Source: Terrilactibacillus laevilacticus
GTDB lineage: Bacteria > Bacillota > Bacilli > Bacillales > Sporolactobacillaceae
DNA: 64,000 nt
NCBI RefSeq assembly: GCF_006517395.1
Contig: NZ_VDCY01000007.1
Coordinates: 80,586-144,585, forward strand
Direction: 5' to 3'
Positions 35,467 through 43,468 of the stretch are shown piece by piece. Within the stretch, counting starts at the first letter, position 1, and each line of letters opens with the position of its first letter. The notes beneath the pieces were generated by a model, which was not told where the DNA came from, made no database searches, and saw nothing but the letters and a program-made list of their open reading frames with translations. Both the position numbers and the translations under genes were made by a program.

Positions 35467-35913
35467 ATGAAATTAACGCAATTCAGTGACTATTCATTAC
35501 GTGTTCTTATTGCACTTGGAGCACTACCTAAAGAAAAGAAAATTAGCATCGAAGAATTATCTATGGCCTTTCATATATCTAAAAACCACTTGATGAAGGT
35601 TGTTCATCAGTTAGGAAAACTAGAGTTAATTACAACTGTACGAGGCAGAAACGGAGGAATTTACTTATCTAAAGCGCCTAAGGATATTAATATAGGCTGG
35701 GTCATCAGACATACTGAAGACCATTTTCATTTAGTTGAATGCTTTAATAGAGAAAATAACCAATGCTTTATCACCCCTGTTTGCGGCTATCAAGCCATTC
35801 TAAATGAAGCGGTGAATCAATTTCTAGCTACTCTAGATAAATATACATTGGAAGACGTTTTAGGGGATCGTCAAGTATTACAAAATATGATTGTAAGTTC
35901 ACTTTATGGTTAA
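35467..35913 (+). CDS. nsrR: Rrf2-family NO-sensing repressor
   Basis: 148 residues. Rrf2 winged helix MKLTQFSDYSLRVLIALG and ISKNHLMKVVHQLGKL; the 2Fe-2S/4Fe-4S ligand region has three Cys in VECFNRENNQCFITPVCGY near residues 95-110. NO destroys the cluster and relieves repression of hmp. An ATGAGGTG site precedes the ATG. Divergent from hmp. Confidence 0.93.
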   Translation: MKLTQFSDYSLRVLIALGALPKEKKISIEELSMAFHISKNHLMKVVHQLGKLELITTVRGRNGGIYLSKAPKDINIGWVIRHTEDHFHLVECFNRENNQCFITPVCGYQAILNEAVNQFLATLDKYTLEDVLGDRQVLQNMIVSSLYG

Positions 35914-35979
35914 AATGATCGATATGCATTTATTTGTCTGAAACTTTTTGGCCGTAAATCTTGTTTGGGTATTCTAAAA

Positions 35980-36027
35980 AAATAAACCCACATAATGTCC
36001 ATTTCTAGACAGTATGGGGGTTTATTT
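35980..36027. terminator. Bidirectional terminator between nsrR and a hydrolase gene
   Basis: AATAAACCC/GGGTTTATT outer stem with inner CATA-TGTC/GACA-TATG pairs; T-rich on both strands, serving convergent genes. Confidence 0.8.
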
Positions 36028-36854
36028 TATATATGATTGATATCTTCTTCTACCCGCTTGATCCATTCTTCAACTAAAGATTCAAATAAAATACTCTGCT
36101 CAATCTGGAGGTTATGCCCTGCTCGATCAAGAACAACTGTCGTTGCTCTTGTATATCTTTCTTCTATGCCTAAAGCATCTTTATAACCCACCGTTGCATC
36201 TTGTCTACCTAATAAAAATAGCGTAGGTTTATCAAATGAGCCAACAGCTTCATCAACTTGGAATGAGAAGGCATATTGACTTTTTAATCTTTTTAATACG
36301 GCTTTATCTGCAAGTGAACACCCATCTAATATTTCAGCCTTTAATCGATTCCAATTATATTCATCGAGTACGACGGATGACGTTCTAAATATGTCTTGTT
36401 GACGTTGTTTTAAGGATTGTAAAAAGGCACGATCTTCGTAAATAATCGTATGTGAAGGCAAATCTCTCTCATCCATACTAGGAATAATCATTGGACAAAT
36501 AAAAACAGCACCTAGTATACGATCTTTCATTTTAGAAATAATGCCACGGGTCAAATAACCACCATAAGATTCTCCCGCAATTAAAAATGGTCCCTCAGGT
36601 ATGACAGTGTGAATAAATTCAAGTAATACATCCAGTACGTCATTTGAACTATTTACATTCTCGCAATCTCTCGTCTTCCCCATTCCAGGAAGATCTATGT
36701 ATATACGTCTATAACCCGATTTTTTCTTAAAAATAGGCTCCATACAGCCTTTCATTAAGTGATGGTCAGGATTAAAGCCATGGATCATTAATATAGGCAG
36801 ACCTTCACCAATTGTTTCATAATATACCTTTGCTTTAGTCGTTTGGCATTCCAC
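36027..36854 (-). CDS. Alpha/beta hydrolase of unknown substrate
   Basis: 275 residues. Oxyanion segment LMIHGFNPDHH, nucleophile elbow AGESYGGYL near residue 97, acid in LGRQDATVGYKDA near 220, His in DRAGHNLQIE near 250. No signal peptide. Resembles small esterases or prolyl iminopeptidase-like proteins; no neighbour hints at a substrate. Transcribed alone. Confidence 0.75.
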   Translation of the reverse strand: MECQTTKAKVYYETIGEGLPILMIHGFNPDHHLMKGCMEPIFKKKSGYRRIYIDLPGMGKTRDCENVNSSNDVLDVLLEFIHTVIPEGPFLIAGESYGGYLTRGIISKMKDRILGAVFICPMIIPSMDERDLPSHTIIYEDRAFLQSLKQRQQDIFRTSSVVLDEYNWNRLKAEILDGCSLADKAVLKRLKSQYAFSFQVDEAVGSFDKPTLFLLGRQDATVGYKDALGIEERYTRATTVVLDRAGHNLQIEQSILFESLVEEWIKRVEEDINHI

Positions 36855-37079
36855 TGGCCTATCATCCTTTCAAGAGAAAAGTGTACGAAAATCTCGCTTA
36901 TCGGGTAATTACTCCTTAGAAAACGGCCACTACTGAAATTTCACTTAATTAAGGTGTGATCATTTCTTGTATATCTATATTTACTCATGGTAAATTATAG
37001 CTATTCAATAGAGAAATAGGCGACAAACATTTATACTGTCTTAATATATAAATCTAGATATCTAGAATATATTCTATAA

Positions 37080-37214
37080 GAGGTTGTTCAAAAAGTACAC
37101 CAAATGATAAGCTGCGAATCTCGGCACCCAGGACGGGCTAGTACTGGTGTTCAGGCAGAATGCCAGCGTACTTAGCCGCAACCTTTTTCATTTGTCACCT
37201 TTTTGAACACGCAC
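37080..37214 (+). mobile_element. MITE-like element, copy 6 (135 bp), TSD TATAA
   Basis: Shortest copy. TATAA at 37075-37079 and 37215-37219. Its right end and the duplicated target form the hybrid promoter before the signal peptidase gene. Confidence 0.88.
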
Positions 37215-37220
37215 TATAAA
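37192..37220 (+). promoter_or_regulatory. Hybrid promoter of the signal peptidase gene made by MITE copy 6
   Basis: TTGTCA (37192-37197, inside the element), 17 bp, TATAAA (37215-37220, target duplication plus one flanking base). Each hexamer is one base off the SigA consensus. The start codon is about 47 bp downstream. Confidence 0.65.
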
Positions 37221-37266
37221 CAAATCGTTTAATTAACAAACTATATGATCAATCGGGGGTATGCAT

Positions 37267-37806
37267 GTGTCAAAATCAAATAATATCACTCGATGGGTGC
37301 TCACCATCGGTTGTGCCATTATCATCGCTCTTCTTCTTCGGAATGTGATTTTCACTAAATATATTGTTGAAGGTAAATCTATGATGCCGACTTTACAAGA
37401 TGGCAATCGACTGATTGTAAATAAAATGGATTATAATTTAAGTAAGCCAGAGCGATTTGACATTATCATTTTCCATGCCACAAAACATAAAGATTTTGTT
37501 AAACGCATTATTGGACTTCCGGGTGATCGAATTGATTACCAAAACGATGTCTTGCATGTTAATGGACGCGCCGTCAAAGAACCCTTTTTAAATGAAAATA
37601 AGAAGAAAATTCTTTCTGGTTTATTAACAAATGATTTCCCTGATGAAGGTACCATCGAAGTACCGAAGGATAAATTATTTGTTATGGGGGATAATCGCTT
37701 GTATAGTTTTGACAGCCGTCAGATTGGCTTTATTGATATGAAGAATGTTGTTGGAAAAGTGAATCTTTGCTATTGGCCTTATTCAAAATTCAAAATTGTC
37801 CATTAG
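37267..37806 (+). CDS. Signal peptidase I (SipS-type)
   Basis: Removes signal peptides outside the membrane. 179 residues from the GTG at 37267, which suits the GGGGGT site better than the ATG at 37261. One N-terminal helix (WVLTIGCAIIIALLLRNVIF), catalytic Ser in VEGKSMMPTL, catalytic Lys in DFVKRIIGLPGD, and the box E motif VMGDNRLYSFDSRQIGF. Family-typical size. Only 52 bp separate it from MITE copy 6, so its promoter is probably element-derived. Confidence 0.93.
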   Translation: MSKSNNITRWVLTIGCAIIIALLLRNVIFTKYIVEGKSMMPTLQDGNRLIVNKMDYNLSKPERFDIIIFHATKHKDFVKRIIGLPGDRIDYQNDVLHVNGRAVKEPFLNENKKKILSGLLTNDFPDEGTIEVPKDKLFVMGDNRLYSFDSRQIGFIDMKNVVGKVNLCYWPYSKFKIVH

Positions 37807-37848
37807 TGAATCATTCCCATTAATGAATACGTCATGTAATGCTAAATA

Positions 37849-38409
37849 TTATTGTGCGACTGGATCGTTTAAACACTGATCTAAAATCCATTCCCAAGGA
37901 CCGAATCCAGATTCGATATTAATATGCCCTTTGTTTTCTAGAATCGTAGATATCGCGCCACAATCTAAATATATTTTCGCATCCTCAATCGGGCAATATG
38001 GATCATTCGTTGAGACAATAAGCTGAGTTTTATTGGCAACTAAGCAAACATCACTTAAATTGTCTGGTACGGGATAAAAAGACTGGATTTCCTCAACTTT
38101 GCTATATGGTGACGGCGGAGCGACTAAAATAACTCGGCTTACTTTCCGATTTGTTAAGACGGCATAGTGAAACCATAATATGCAGCCCAAACTATGGGTA
38201 ACGACGATAATTTCTTCGTCTTTTGGAATTTCATCCATTAGGGCTTTCAATATCTGAAGCCACTTTTCTTTATTCGGATGATGTTTTTCAGGAAATGAAG
38301 GATAATAGACTGTTTCTCCTTTATCCACCAATTGCTTATATAGCCACGTCTGCCAATGAGCAGCTCCACTCCCACCTAACCCATGTAAAATGACAAAACT
38401 TCTACTCAT
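37849..38409 (-). CDS. RBBP9/YdeN-type serine hydrolase
   Basis: 186 residues. FVILHGLGGSGAAHWQTWL at the N-terminus, nucleophile in VVTHSLGCI near residue 73, acid in IVSTNDPYCP and His in ENKGHINIESGFGPW. Matches the small RBBP9-like alpha/beta hydrolases; substrate unknown. The nearest promoter candidate is the left terminus of MITE copy 7, about 200 bp upstream (TTGTCA-17-TATTAG). Confidence 0.82.
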   Translation of the reverse strand: MSRSFVILHGLGGSGAAHWQTWLYKQLVDKGETVYYPSFPEKHHPNKEKWLQILKALMDEIPKDEEIIVVTHSLGCILWFHYAVLTNRKVSRVILVAPPSPYSKVEEIQSFYPVPDNLSDVCLVANKTQLIVSTNDPYCPIEDAKIYLDCGAISTILENKGHINIESGFGPWEWILDQCLNDPVAQ

Positions 38410-38610
38410 AATAAAAAACCTCCGTACTTAACCTAACATGTATGTTCATTTTATTATCATTATATACTGAAAGAATCGAGAAAAGTAATATAAAAATATT
38501 ATAACACCTATTTGTTTACTGGGAGTAATTTGTTTTTTCAGACGAGGAAATTATTGTAGGCATTCAACTTCTTACACATGTGTGATTCCCATAACTTTTG
38601 GATATATTGT

Positions 38611-38639
38611 CTAATAGTGCGTGTTCAAAAAGGTGACAA
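38611..38639 (-). promoter_or_regulatory. Outward hybrid promoter, left end of MITE copy 7
   Basis: Minus strand TTGTCA (38634-38639), 17 bp, TATTAG (38611-38616). Faces the RBBP9-type hydrolase gene. Confidence 0.4.
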
Positions 38640-38898
38640 ATGAAAAGGGTTACTGGCTAAGTACTCTGGCATCCTGAAAGAAACGCCAGTACTAGCCCGT
38701 CCTGGGCGTCGGAAGGCTAAGAGCGGCGGCAAGTTCCCGAGGACCGGCATTCCTCGCGTTGGGGTAGCTTCAGGCGTCAGCACAGGACGTGAGCGATTTT
38801 AGCAAGCGATCCTCTTGTATCCACTACATGAGGAACGGAAAAACAAGTGGGTGCCGAGATTCGTAGCTTATTATTTGGTGACTTTTTCGAGCAACCTC
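38617..38898 (-). mobile_element. MITE-like element, copy 7 (282 bp), TSD TAATA
   Basis: Long form, inverted orientation. TAATA at 38612-38616 and 38899-38903. Carries all central modules. Confidence 0.9.
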
Positions 38899-38904
38899 TA
38901 ATAA
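38875..38904 (+). promoter_or_regulatory. Outward hybrid promoter, right end of MITE copy 7
   Basis: TTGGTG (38875-38880), 18 bp, TAATAA (38899-38904). The ribosome site of the following small gene starts about 20 bp further, so native promoter space is nearly absent. Confidence 0.45.
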
Positions 38905-38936
38905 GGATATTAATTATTGGTTAGGTGGTGTTCTCT

Positions 38937-39236
38937 TTGTATCGATCCATTCTTATAGGTGTCGGCTTGGTGATTATCTCGGTTTTTTATGCGATCTATA
39001 AAAGAAGCTTTGATTCGTTATTAAGTGCTTCTGGTGCTTTCTCCATATTTCTTCTCATTTTAGTGATCTTATCATTATGCGTATCTACAGTCATCCACTC
39101 TATAAAAACAAACTCTCCAGATGAGCATCCCGATCTCACTTGGACTATGCAACTTTTTATGGCTGCTTTCCCCTGTATGTTAACAGGAGTTGGCTTGTAT
39201 GTTTTAATGTGTTTTTATAAGTTAATTTATATGTAG
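38937..39236 (+). CDS. Small membrane protein, DUF3899-like
   Basis: 99 residues from the TTG at 38937, placed after AGGTGGTG. Three hydrophobic helices (SILIGVGLVIISVFYAIY; AFSIFLLILVILSLCVSTVI; FMAAFPCMLTGVGLYVLMCF) with a short acidic loop before the last. Size and topology match DUF3899 proteins; function unknown. It begins 38 bp after MITE copy 7. Confidence 0.6.
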   Translation: MYRSILIGVGLVIISVFYAIYKRSFDSLLSASGAFSIFLLILVILSLCVSTVIHSIKTNSPDEHPDLTWTMQLFMAAFPCMLTGVGLYVLMCFYKLIYM

Positions 39237-39256
39237 ATTTCCATATCACAGTAAAA

Positions 39257-39307
39257 AGCTCCACTTCCAAAAAATAAGAGAGGAGGCTCCTATTATTAAG
39301 TGGAGCT
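39257..39307. terminator. Bidirectional terminator
   Basis: AGCTCCACTT/AAGTGGAGCT outer stem with an inner AGGAG/CTCCT pair, between convergent genes. Confidence 0.75.
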
Positions 39308-39325
39308 ATGTGCACTTATAAAAAA

Positions 39326-39616
39326 TTATTTAACTTCCGCTCTATAGATGGTCACTTTCATTGGTTCTGATAAAAACTCTCCAGACTTTTCTCCAAATGC
39401 CCTAAAGTGGGGTTCTTGATTATGAATATGAACAGCCTCTTCATCTTTCCATTCTTCAACCATAATAAACGTATTTGGGTCTGAGACATCTTCAAAAAGA
39501 TTATAACTAATATTTCCTACTTCCGCCTTAGATCCTGCAATTAACGGTTTCGTTTCAACAAGAAAACCTTCACGTTGCGCTGGACTGACTTTGAATAATG
39601 CATGAATAATAATCAA
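39326..39616 (-). CDS. ABM-family (YgiN-like) quinol monooxygenase
   Basis: 96 residues, single ferredoxin-like ABM fold: VSPAQREGFLVETKPLIAGSKAEVGNISYNLFEDVSDPNTFIMVEEW is the family pattern with Trp, then HIHNQEPHF. Members oxidise quinols or polyketide-like phenols. TTG start with a GGAGG site. Only 52 bp lie between the start and MITE copy 8, whose left end makes TTGATG-17-TAAAAT facing this gene. Confidence 0.85.
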   Translation of the reverse strand: MIIIHALFKVSPAQREGFLVETKPLIAGSKAEVGNISYNLFEDVSDPNTFIMVEEWKDEEAVHIHNQEPHFRAFGEKSGEFLSEPMKVTIYRAEVK

Positions 39617-39662
39617 CTTTTATTCCTCCAGAAAGTCATATTTAATGATCTCTACATTTCTT

Positions 39663-39691
39663 ATTTTAGAGGTTGTTCAAAAAGTCATCAA
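39663..39691 (-). promoter_or_regulatory. Hybrid promoter of the ABM gene made by MITE copy 8
   Basis: Minus strand TTGATG (39686-39691), 17 bp, TAAAAT (39663-39668). The -10 comes from the TTTTA target duplication and one flanking base. Confidence 0.6.
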
Positions 39692-39822
39692 ATGATAAGC
39701 TGCGAATCTCGGCGCCCACTTGTTTTTCCGGTCCTCATATAGCAAAAACCTACATTCCGGTCCTCAAAACAGCGCCGCCTTGATCTTCTTGCTTCTAATT
39801 TGCCACCTTTTTGAACACGCAC
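39669..39822 (+). mobile_element. MITE-like element, copy 8 (154 bp), TSD TTTTA
   Basis: Short form. TTTTA at 39664-39668 and 39823-39827. Lies between the divergent ABM and RsiV-like genes and may feed both. Confidence 0.9.
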
Positions 39823-39913
39823 TTTTAGCTTAAATTACCATACAAAACGATTCATGTGCCCTATATAAATGGGGAAAAGTATGTCATATAACATAAGAAA
39901 GGACGTAGCCCTC

Positions 39914-40615
39914 ATGTATCATAAATCAAACCAAAGAAGATTTGTCTTGTATATAGCATCTTTAATTCTTTTCTTGTTTACGATATTTTGTCCCTTTAAT
40001 CAATCAAAGGCAGCTAGATCTAACGCTGTTGTGATAAAAATCAAAGAGTTAGCTAAGGACATTCAATATCCTGTTATCACAGCAGGAATAAAAAATAAGG
40101 AAGTTTTAAATAAAATCAACCAATCTTTTCTCAACCACGCAAAACGCATTAAAAAGGAAGATGAGAAGGTAAAAAAACAGTATGAACACGACAAATTAAT
40201 CGGTATCCCTGGTCCGTACTATGCGATAACAAAACCTATTATAAGATTTAATCAGGAACACCGATTAAGTGTCTCCTTTTTAGATTCCACATTTACAGGA
40301 GGAGCTCATGGTAATACGTATGAAGAAGTGTATAACTACAATATCAATAACGGAAATAGATATCATCTTGATGATATTGTCCGAACACCGAAACAAGTCG
40401 ATAAAGTGAATCGTTATATCAAAAAACAACTGATTAAGCTGAAAGAGTCTGGACGATACGATATATTTTTAGATGAATTTACAGGGATTGATACAAAAAA
40501 AGATCAATTTTATTTTTATCATGATGGCTTTGTAATGGTTTTTCAACTCTACCAAATTGCCCCTTATTCAAATGGGATTATTCACCTGAAAGTACCGTAT
40601 TCTGTGTTTAAGTAA
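39914..40615 (+). CDS. Exported DUF4163/DUF3298 (RsiV/PdaC-like) protein
   Basis: 233 residues from the ATG at 39914 with an AAAGGACG site; an ATG at 39881 with GGGGA is the alternative. Signal anchor FVLYIASLILFLFTIFCPF, then DIQYPVITAGIKNKEVLNKINQ (DUF4163) and SVSFLDSTFTGGAHGNTYEEVYNYNI plus a C-terminal FVMVFQLYQIAPYSNGI (DUF3298). The fold occurs in the lysozyme-binding anti-sigma factor RsiV and deacetylase PdaC, but no anti-sigma or deacetylase domain is attached here. Confidence 0.75.
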   Translation: MYHKSNQRRFVLYIASLILFLFTIFCPFNQSKAARSNAVVIKIKELAKDIQYPVITAGIKNKEVLNKINQSFLNHAKRIKKEDEKVKKQYEHDKLIGIPGPYYAITKPIIRFNQEHRLSVSFLDSTFTGGAHGNTYEEVYNYNINNGNRYHLDDIVRTPKQVDKVNRYIKKQLIKLKESGRYDIFLDEFTGIDTKKDQFYFYHDGFVMVFQLYQIAPYSNGIIHLKVPYSVFK

Positions 40616-40617
40616 TA

Positions 40618-40642
40618 AAAAAACTTTCATATGAAGTTTTTT
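40618..40642. terminator. Bidirectional terminator between convergent genes
   Basis: AAAAAACTT/AAGTTTTTT stem around a short loop. Confidence 0.65.
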
Positions 40643-40655
40643 GTTTGCAAAAGGA

Positions 40656-41522
40656 TTAGAAGGCCAAATTTAAGCCAATAGGAATTCCAATGGCATCACT
40701 GCCATGGCCAAGTCGTTCCGTTTTTGCGATAGGTAAATGATATTTTTCAGTGATGTGAAGAATAAGATCTTCTATGCTTGGCTTTTGCTTTGTGTCTTGC
40801 ATCTCTGAAAAAGTACCTAGCAAAATGCCCTTACATGCGGAAAAAGCCCCTATTTGTTCTAATTGAGATAACATAGATGCCATCCGAGCAGACTTCCCTC
40901 CTAGCGCTTCTAAGAAAAGAACTTTTTGATTTAAGTCAGGAAAATAGCGTGTCCCAGACAATTTTAAGAAGCATCGCAAATTCCCACCAACAACGACTCC
41001 TTCCATACTCTCTCCTCGTAGCCATTGATAGGCAAAGTCAGTTTGTTTTAAGACGTCTTTTTCTTGCATAAAGGCGTTTATAAACCATTCTATTTGTCTC
41101 TCGGCATGCCGACCAATTAATGTCGAAATGGCAAAATGGACTGTAGGTAAACCCGTACATGTAAGTAGGGCATTATTAATAACAGATAAATCACTCATTC
41201 CCACAAACCATTTTGGATGCTTTCTAATCAGATCAAAATCTAAATAAGGTAAGATTTGATTTGCTGCATCTCCTCCAGAGATATCAAAAATAGCTTTGAC
41301 ATGGTCTGAAGTAAACAACCGCATCAGTTCATCCGCTCTTTCTTTTGGCGTCCCACTAAACGGCGTATCATTTTGTTGATAAATGGTGCTTGCCCATTCT
41401 AGGTCGAGCCCCATATCTGAAAGAACTTTTTCTAATTCCTTCAATCTGTCTTTATATTTTAAAGGGCGACCGTCTGAACAAGCTATTAATCCGATTGTGT
41501 CTCCTCTTTTTATGATCGACAT
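40656..41522 (-). CDS. S66-family LD-carboxypeptidase/MccF-like peptidase
   Basis: 288 residues from the ATG at 41522 (AAGGA at suitable spacing; ATG at 41531 overlaps that site). N-terminal IKRGDTIGLIACSDG, catalytic Ser in FVGMSDLSVINN, Glu in VLFLEALGGK and His in RLGHGSDAIGIPIG. S66 enzymes trim tetrapeptide peptidoglycan in recycling or, in the MccF subgroup, hydrolyse microcin C-like acyl-adenylates. MITE copy 9 ends 40 bp upstream and supplies the only promoter-like sequence. Confidence 0.87.
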   Translation of the reverse strand: MSIIKRGDTIGLIACSDGRPLKYKDRLKELEKVLSDMGLDLEWASTIYQQNDTPFSGTPKERADELMRLFTSDHVKAIFDISGGDAANQILPYLDFDLIRKHPKWFVGMSDLSVINNALLTCTGLPTVHFAISTLIGRHAERQIEWFINAFMQEKDVLKQTDFAYQWLRGESMEGVVVGGNLRCFLKLSGTRYFPDLNQKVLFLEALGGKSARMASMLSQLEQIGAFSACKGILLGTFSEMQDTKQKPSIEDLILHITEKYHLPIAKTERLGHGSDAIGIPIGLNLAF

Positions 41523-41555
41523 TTCTTTCATTCCTTTCTAAGTGAACTAAATCTC

Positions 41556-41585
41556 CTAATAGAGGTTGCTTGAAAAAGTCACCAA
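41556..41585 (-). promoter_or_regulatory. Hybrid promoter before the LD-carboxypeptidase gene, MITE copy 9
   Basis: Minus strand TTGGTG (41580-41585), 18 bp, TATTAG (41556-41561). Predicted start of transcription is about 27 bp before the start codon. Confidence 0.45.
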
Positions 41586-41776
41586 ATGATAAGCTGCGAA
41601 TTCTCGACGCCCGCTCGTTTTTCCGGTCCTCATGTAGCAAAAACCTACATTCTGGTCCTCAAAACAGCTCCGCCTTAACCTCCGACGCCCAGGACGGGCT
41701 AGTACTGGCGTTCTGGCAGGATGCCAGCGTACTTAGCCAGTAACCCTTTTTATTTGTCACCTATTTGAACACGCAC
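41562..41776 (+). mobile_element. MITE-like element, copy 9 (215 bp), TSD mismatched
   Basis: Intermediate form. Left flank TAATA, right flank TTAAA: both fit the T-W-W-W-A target but do not match each other, suggesting recombination between two copies or decay. Confidence 0.85.
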
Positions 41777-41961
41777 TTAAAGTCAGCAACTTTCTAGACT
41801 AAAAATTATGATCTAACCTATCTCTAAATAAGGATCTATCCGCCAGTATATACCTTCCTTTTATTCTAGACAGAGAATTTAATTAAGTAAAATGAGCGAA
41901 AAATTTGTTGAAAACTTTTGACTTTCCACAATTTGGTCTTTAGTCTGCATTAATAAAATAA

Positions 41962-42122
41962 TTATCCACAAAACATACGTTTTTACCCTGTTAATATTGT
42001 TAATAATGTGCATAACTACTTTTTAACTGTGTACAATGTGGATAAATTAAAGGATTTCTGTTAATAATTCGTTTTTTTATTGTGAATAATTTGTGATCAA
42101 ATTGTTTATAACCTGTTGATAA
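41962..42122. promoter_or_regulatory. DnaA-box cluster
   Basis: Perfect TTATNCACA boxes: 41962-41970 (forward TTATCCACA), 42007-42015, 42037-42045 and 42081-42089 (reverse TGTGCATAA, TGTGGATAA, TGTGAATAA). One-mismatch boxes at 41998-42006, 42059-42067, 42103-42111 and 42114-42122. Three 9-mers abut head to tail at 41989-42015. The spacer is strongly AT-rich. No dnaA, dnaN or rep gene is in the window. Confidence 0.7.
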
Positions 42123-42346
42123 CGTATCATTTCAAAAGAGAAATTTGTCGAAAAATAGAATTCAGTGAAAAAAACAAGCCAAAGGTTCGGGTTATTTTTT
42201 CACAGATTAGTCAAAATGATTAATGGCTATTTTTGGATTATGATCCAAGATTATATATTCTAAACTAAATAAAGGTATCTTTTTAAATCACACTAACAGC
42301 CCATATTGAATAGAGTATTTTTAACAAGAAAATGGGAGGTTTAATC

Positions 42347-43246
42347 GTGTATCCAGAGTACCCCTATTACTCATCCACTGAAAAATGTGAAGAAGTTCCT
42401 TTAGCTTTTCCACCTCAACATCAGAATTACCAACCAGGCATGGAATATTCAATGAATCCTAAACCAGTTTTTGAAAACCCACATGTAAAAGGTTCCCAAA
42501 AGCTGTTAAATAAAGTTGCGGTCATTTCTGGTGGAGACAGCGGCATTGGACGCGCAGCTGCTATAGCCTTTGCAAAAGAAGGCGCAGATGTCGCTATTAT
42601 TTACTTAAATGAGCACAAAGATGCTGCCTTTACAAAACAACGCATAGAGCAACTAGGAAGAAGATGTTTGGCAATACCTTCTGATCTTCAATACGAAGCT
42701 AACTCCGTTCAATCCATTCAGCATGTTATATCCTATTTCGGGCGGATTGATATATTAGTCAATAACTGCGCTGTACAATATATACAAAACAGTATTTTAA
42801 ACATCTCTGAAGCTCAATTAGACCATACATTTAGAACGAATATCTATTCATATTTCTTTTTAACAAAAGCAGCCCTCCCTTACATGGGGCCAGGAAGTTC
42901 CATTATTAACACAACTTCAGTTAATGCCTATAGAGGACATAAAACGCTCATCGACTATACATCAACCAAAGGCGCCATCGTTGGCTTTACGCGCGCTCTT
43001 GCTTTGAACCTTGTTGAAAAAGATATTCGAGTCAATCAAATTGCACCAGGTCCGATATGGACGCCTTTAATTGTTTCTTCTTTCTCAGCTGAAGAAGTAT
43101 CAAGATTTGGAACTGATGCTCCTATGAGACGAGCAGGTCAGCCATTCGAACTTGCCGATGCTTATGTCTATTTAGCCTCAGATTCATCGAGATATGTCAC
43201 GGGTGAAAGCATTCATATCAATGGCGGTGGATTTGTTGGAGGATAA
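42347..43246 (+). CDS. SDR oxidoreductase, general-stress-protein 39 type (second paralogue)
   Basis: 299 residues from the GTG at 42347, which follows GGGAGG; the ATG at 42332 overlaps that site. N-terminal extension rich in Pro/Tyr (YPEYPYYSS, PPQHQNYQPG), cofactor motif SGGDSGIG, VNNCA replacing NNAG, catalytic TTSVNAY and DYTSTKG, and C-terminal VTGESIHINGGG. Paralogue of the SDR at 9185-10054; substrate unknown. The DnaA-box cluster lies upstream. Confidence 0.87.
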   Translation: MYPEYPYYSSTEKCEEVPLAFPPQHQNYQPGMEYSMNPKPVFENPHVKGSQKLLNKVAVISGGDSGIGRAAAIAFAKEGADVAIIYLNEHKDAAFTKQRIEQLGRRCLAIPSDLQYEANSVQSIQHVISYFGRIDILVNNCAVQYIQNSILNISEAQLDHTFRTNIYSYFFLTKAALPYMGPGSSIINTTSVNAYRGHKTLIDYTSTKGAIVGFTRALALNLVEKDIRVNQIAPGPIWTPLIVSSFSAEEVSRFGTDAPMRRAGQPFELADAYVYLASDSSRYVTGESIHINGGGFVGG

Positions 43247-43263
43247 TAAAGGAAGTTTTTTGG

Positions 43264-43303
43264 ATAGGGGGGAGATTTGAAAAATTTCCCCTTATTTATT
43301 TTT
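43264..43303 (+). terminator. Terminator after the second stress SDR
   Basis: AGGGGGGAGATTT/AAATTTCCCCTT-type stem and a long T-run. Confidence 0.75.
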
Positions 43304-43468
43304 TTGAACGGCACATAATCTAATGATACACAAATTCAGTGAATTAAAGCGGTTTGTATTTTCATAAAAAGAGGAGTGACTAACCATAGGAAAGATTGAC
43401 AGACGAACATGAGAGATAAATTTAGCATCGTTATGATAAGTCACTCTTGTTAAAGTTACCTGGTTAAT

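Noticed and set aside
41880..42180. Chromosomal origin of replication
   Set aside because: DnaA boxes are dense, but dnaA, dnaN, rpmH and recF are absent; a DnaA-box cluster is the safer reading.
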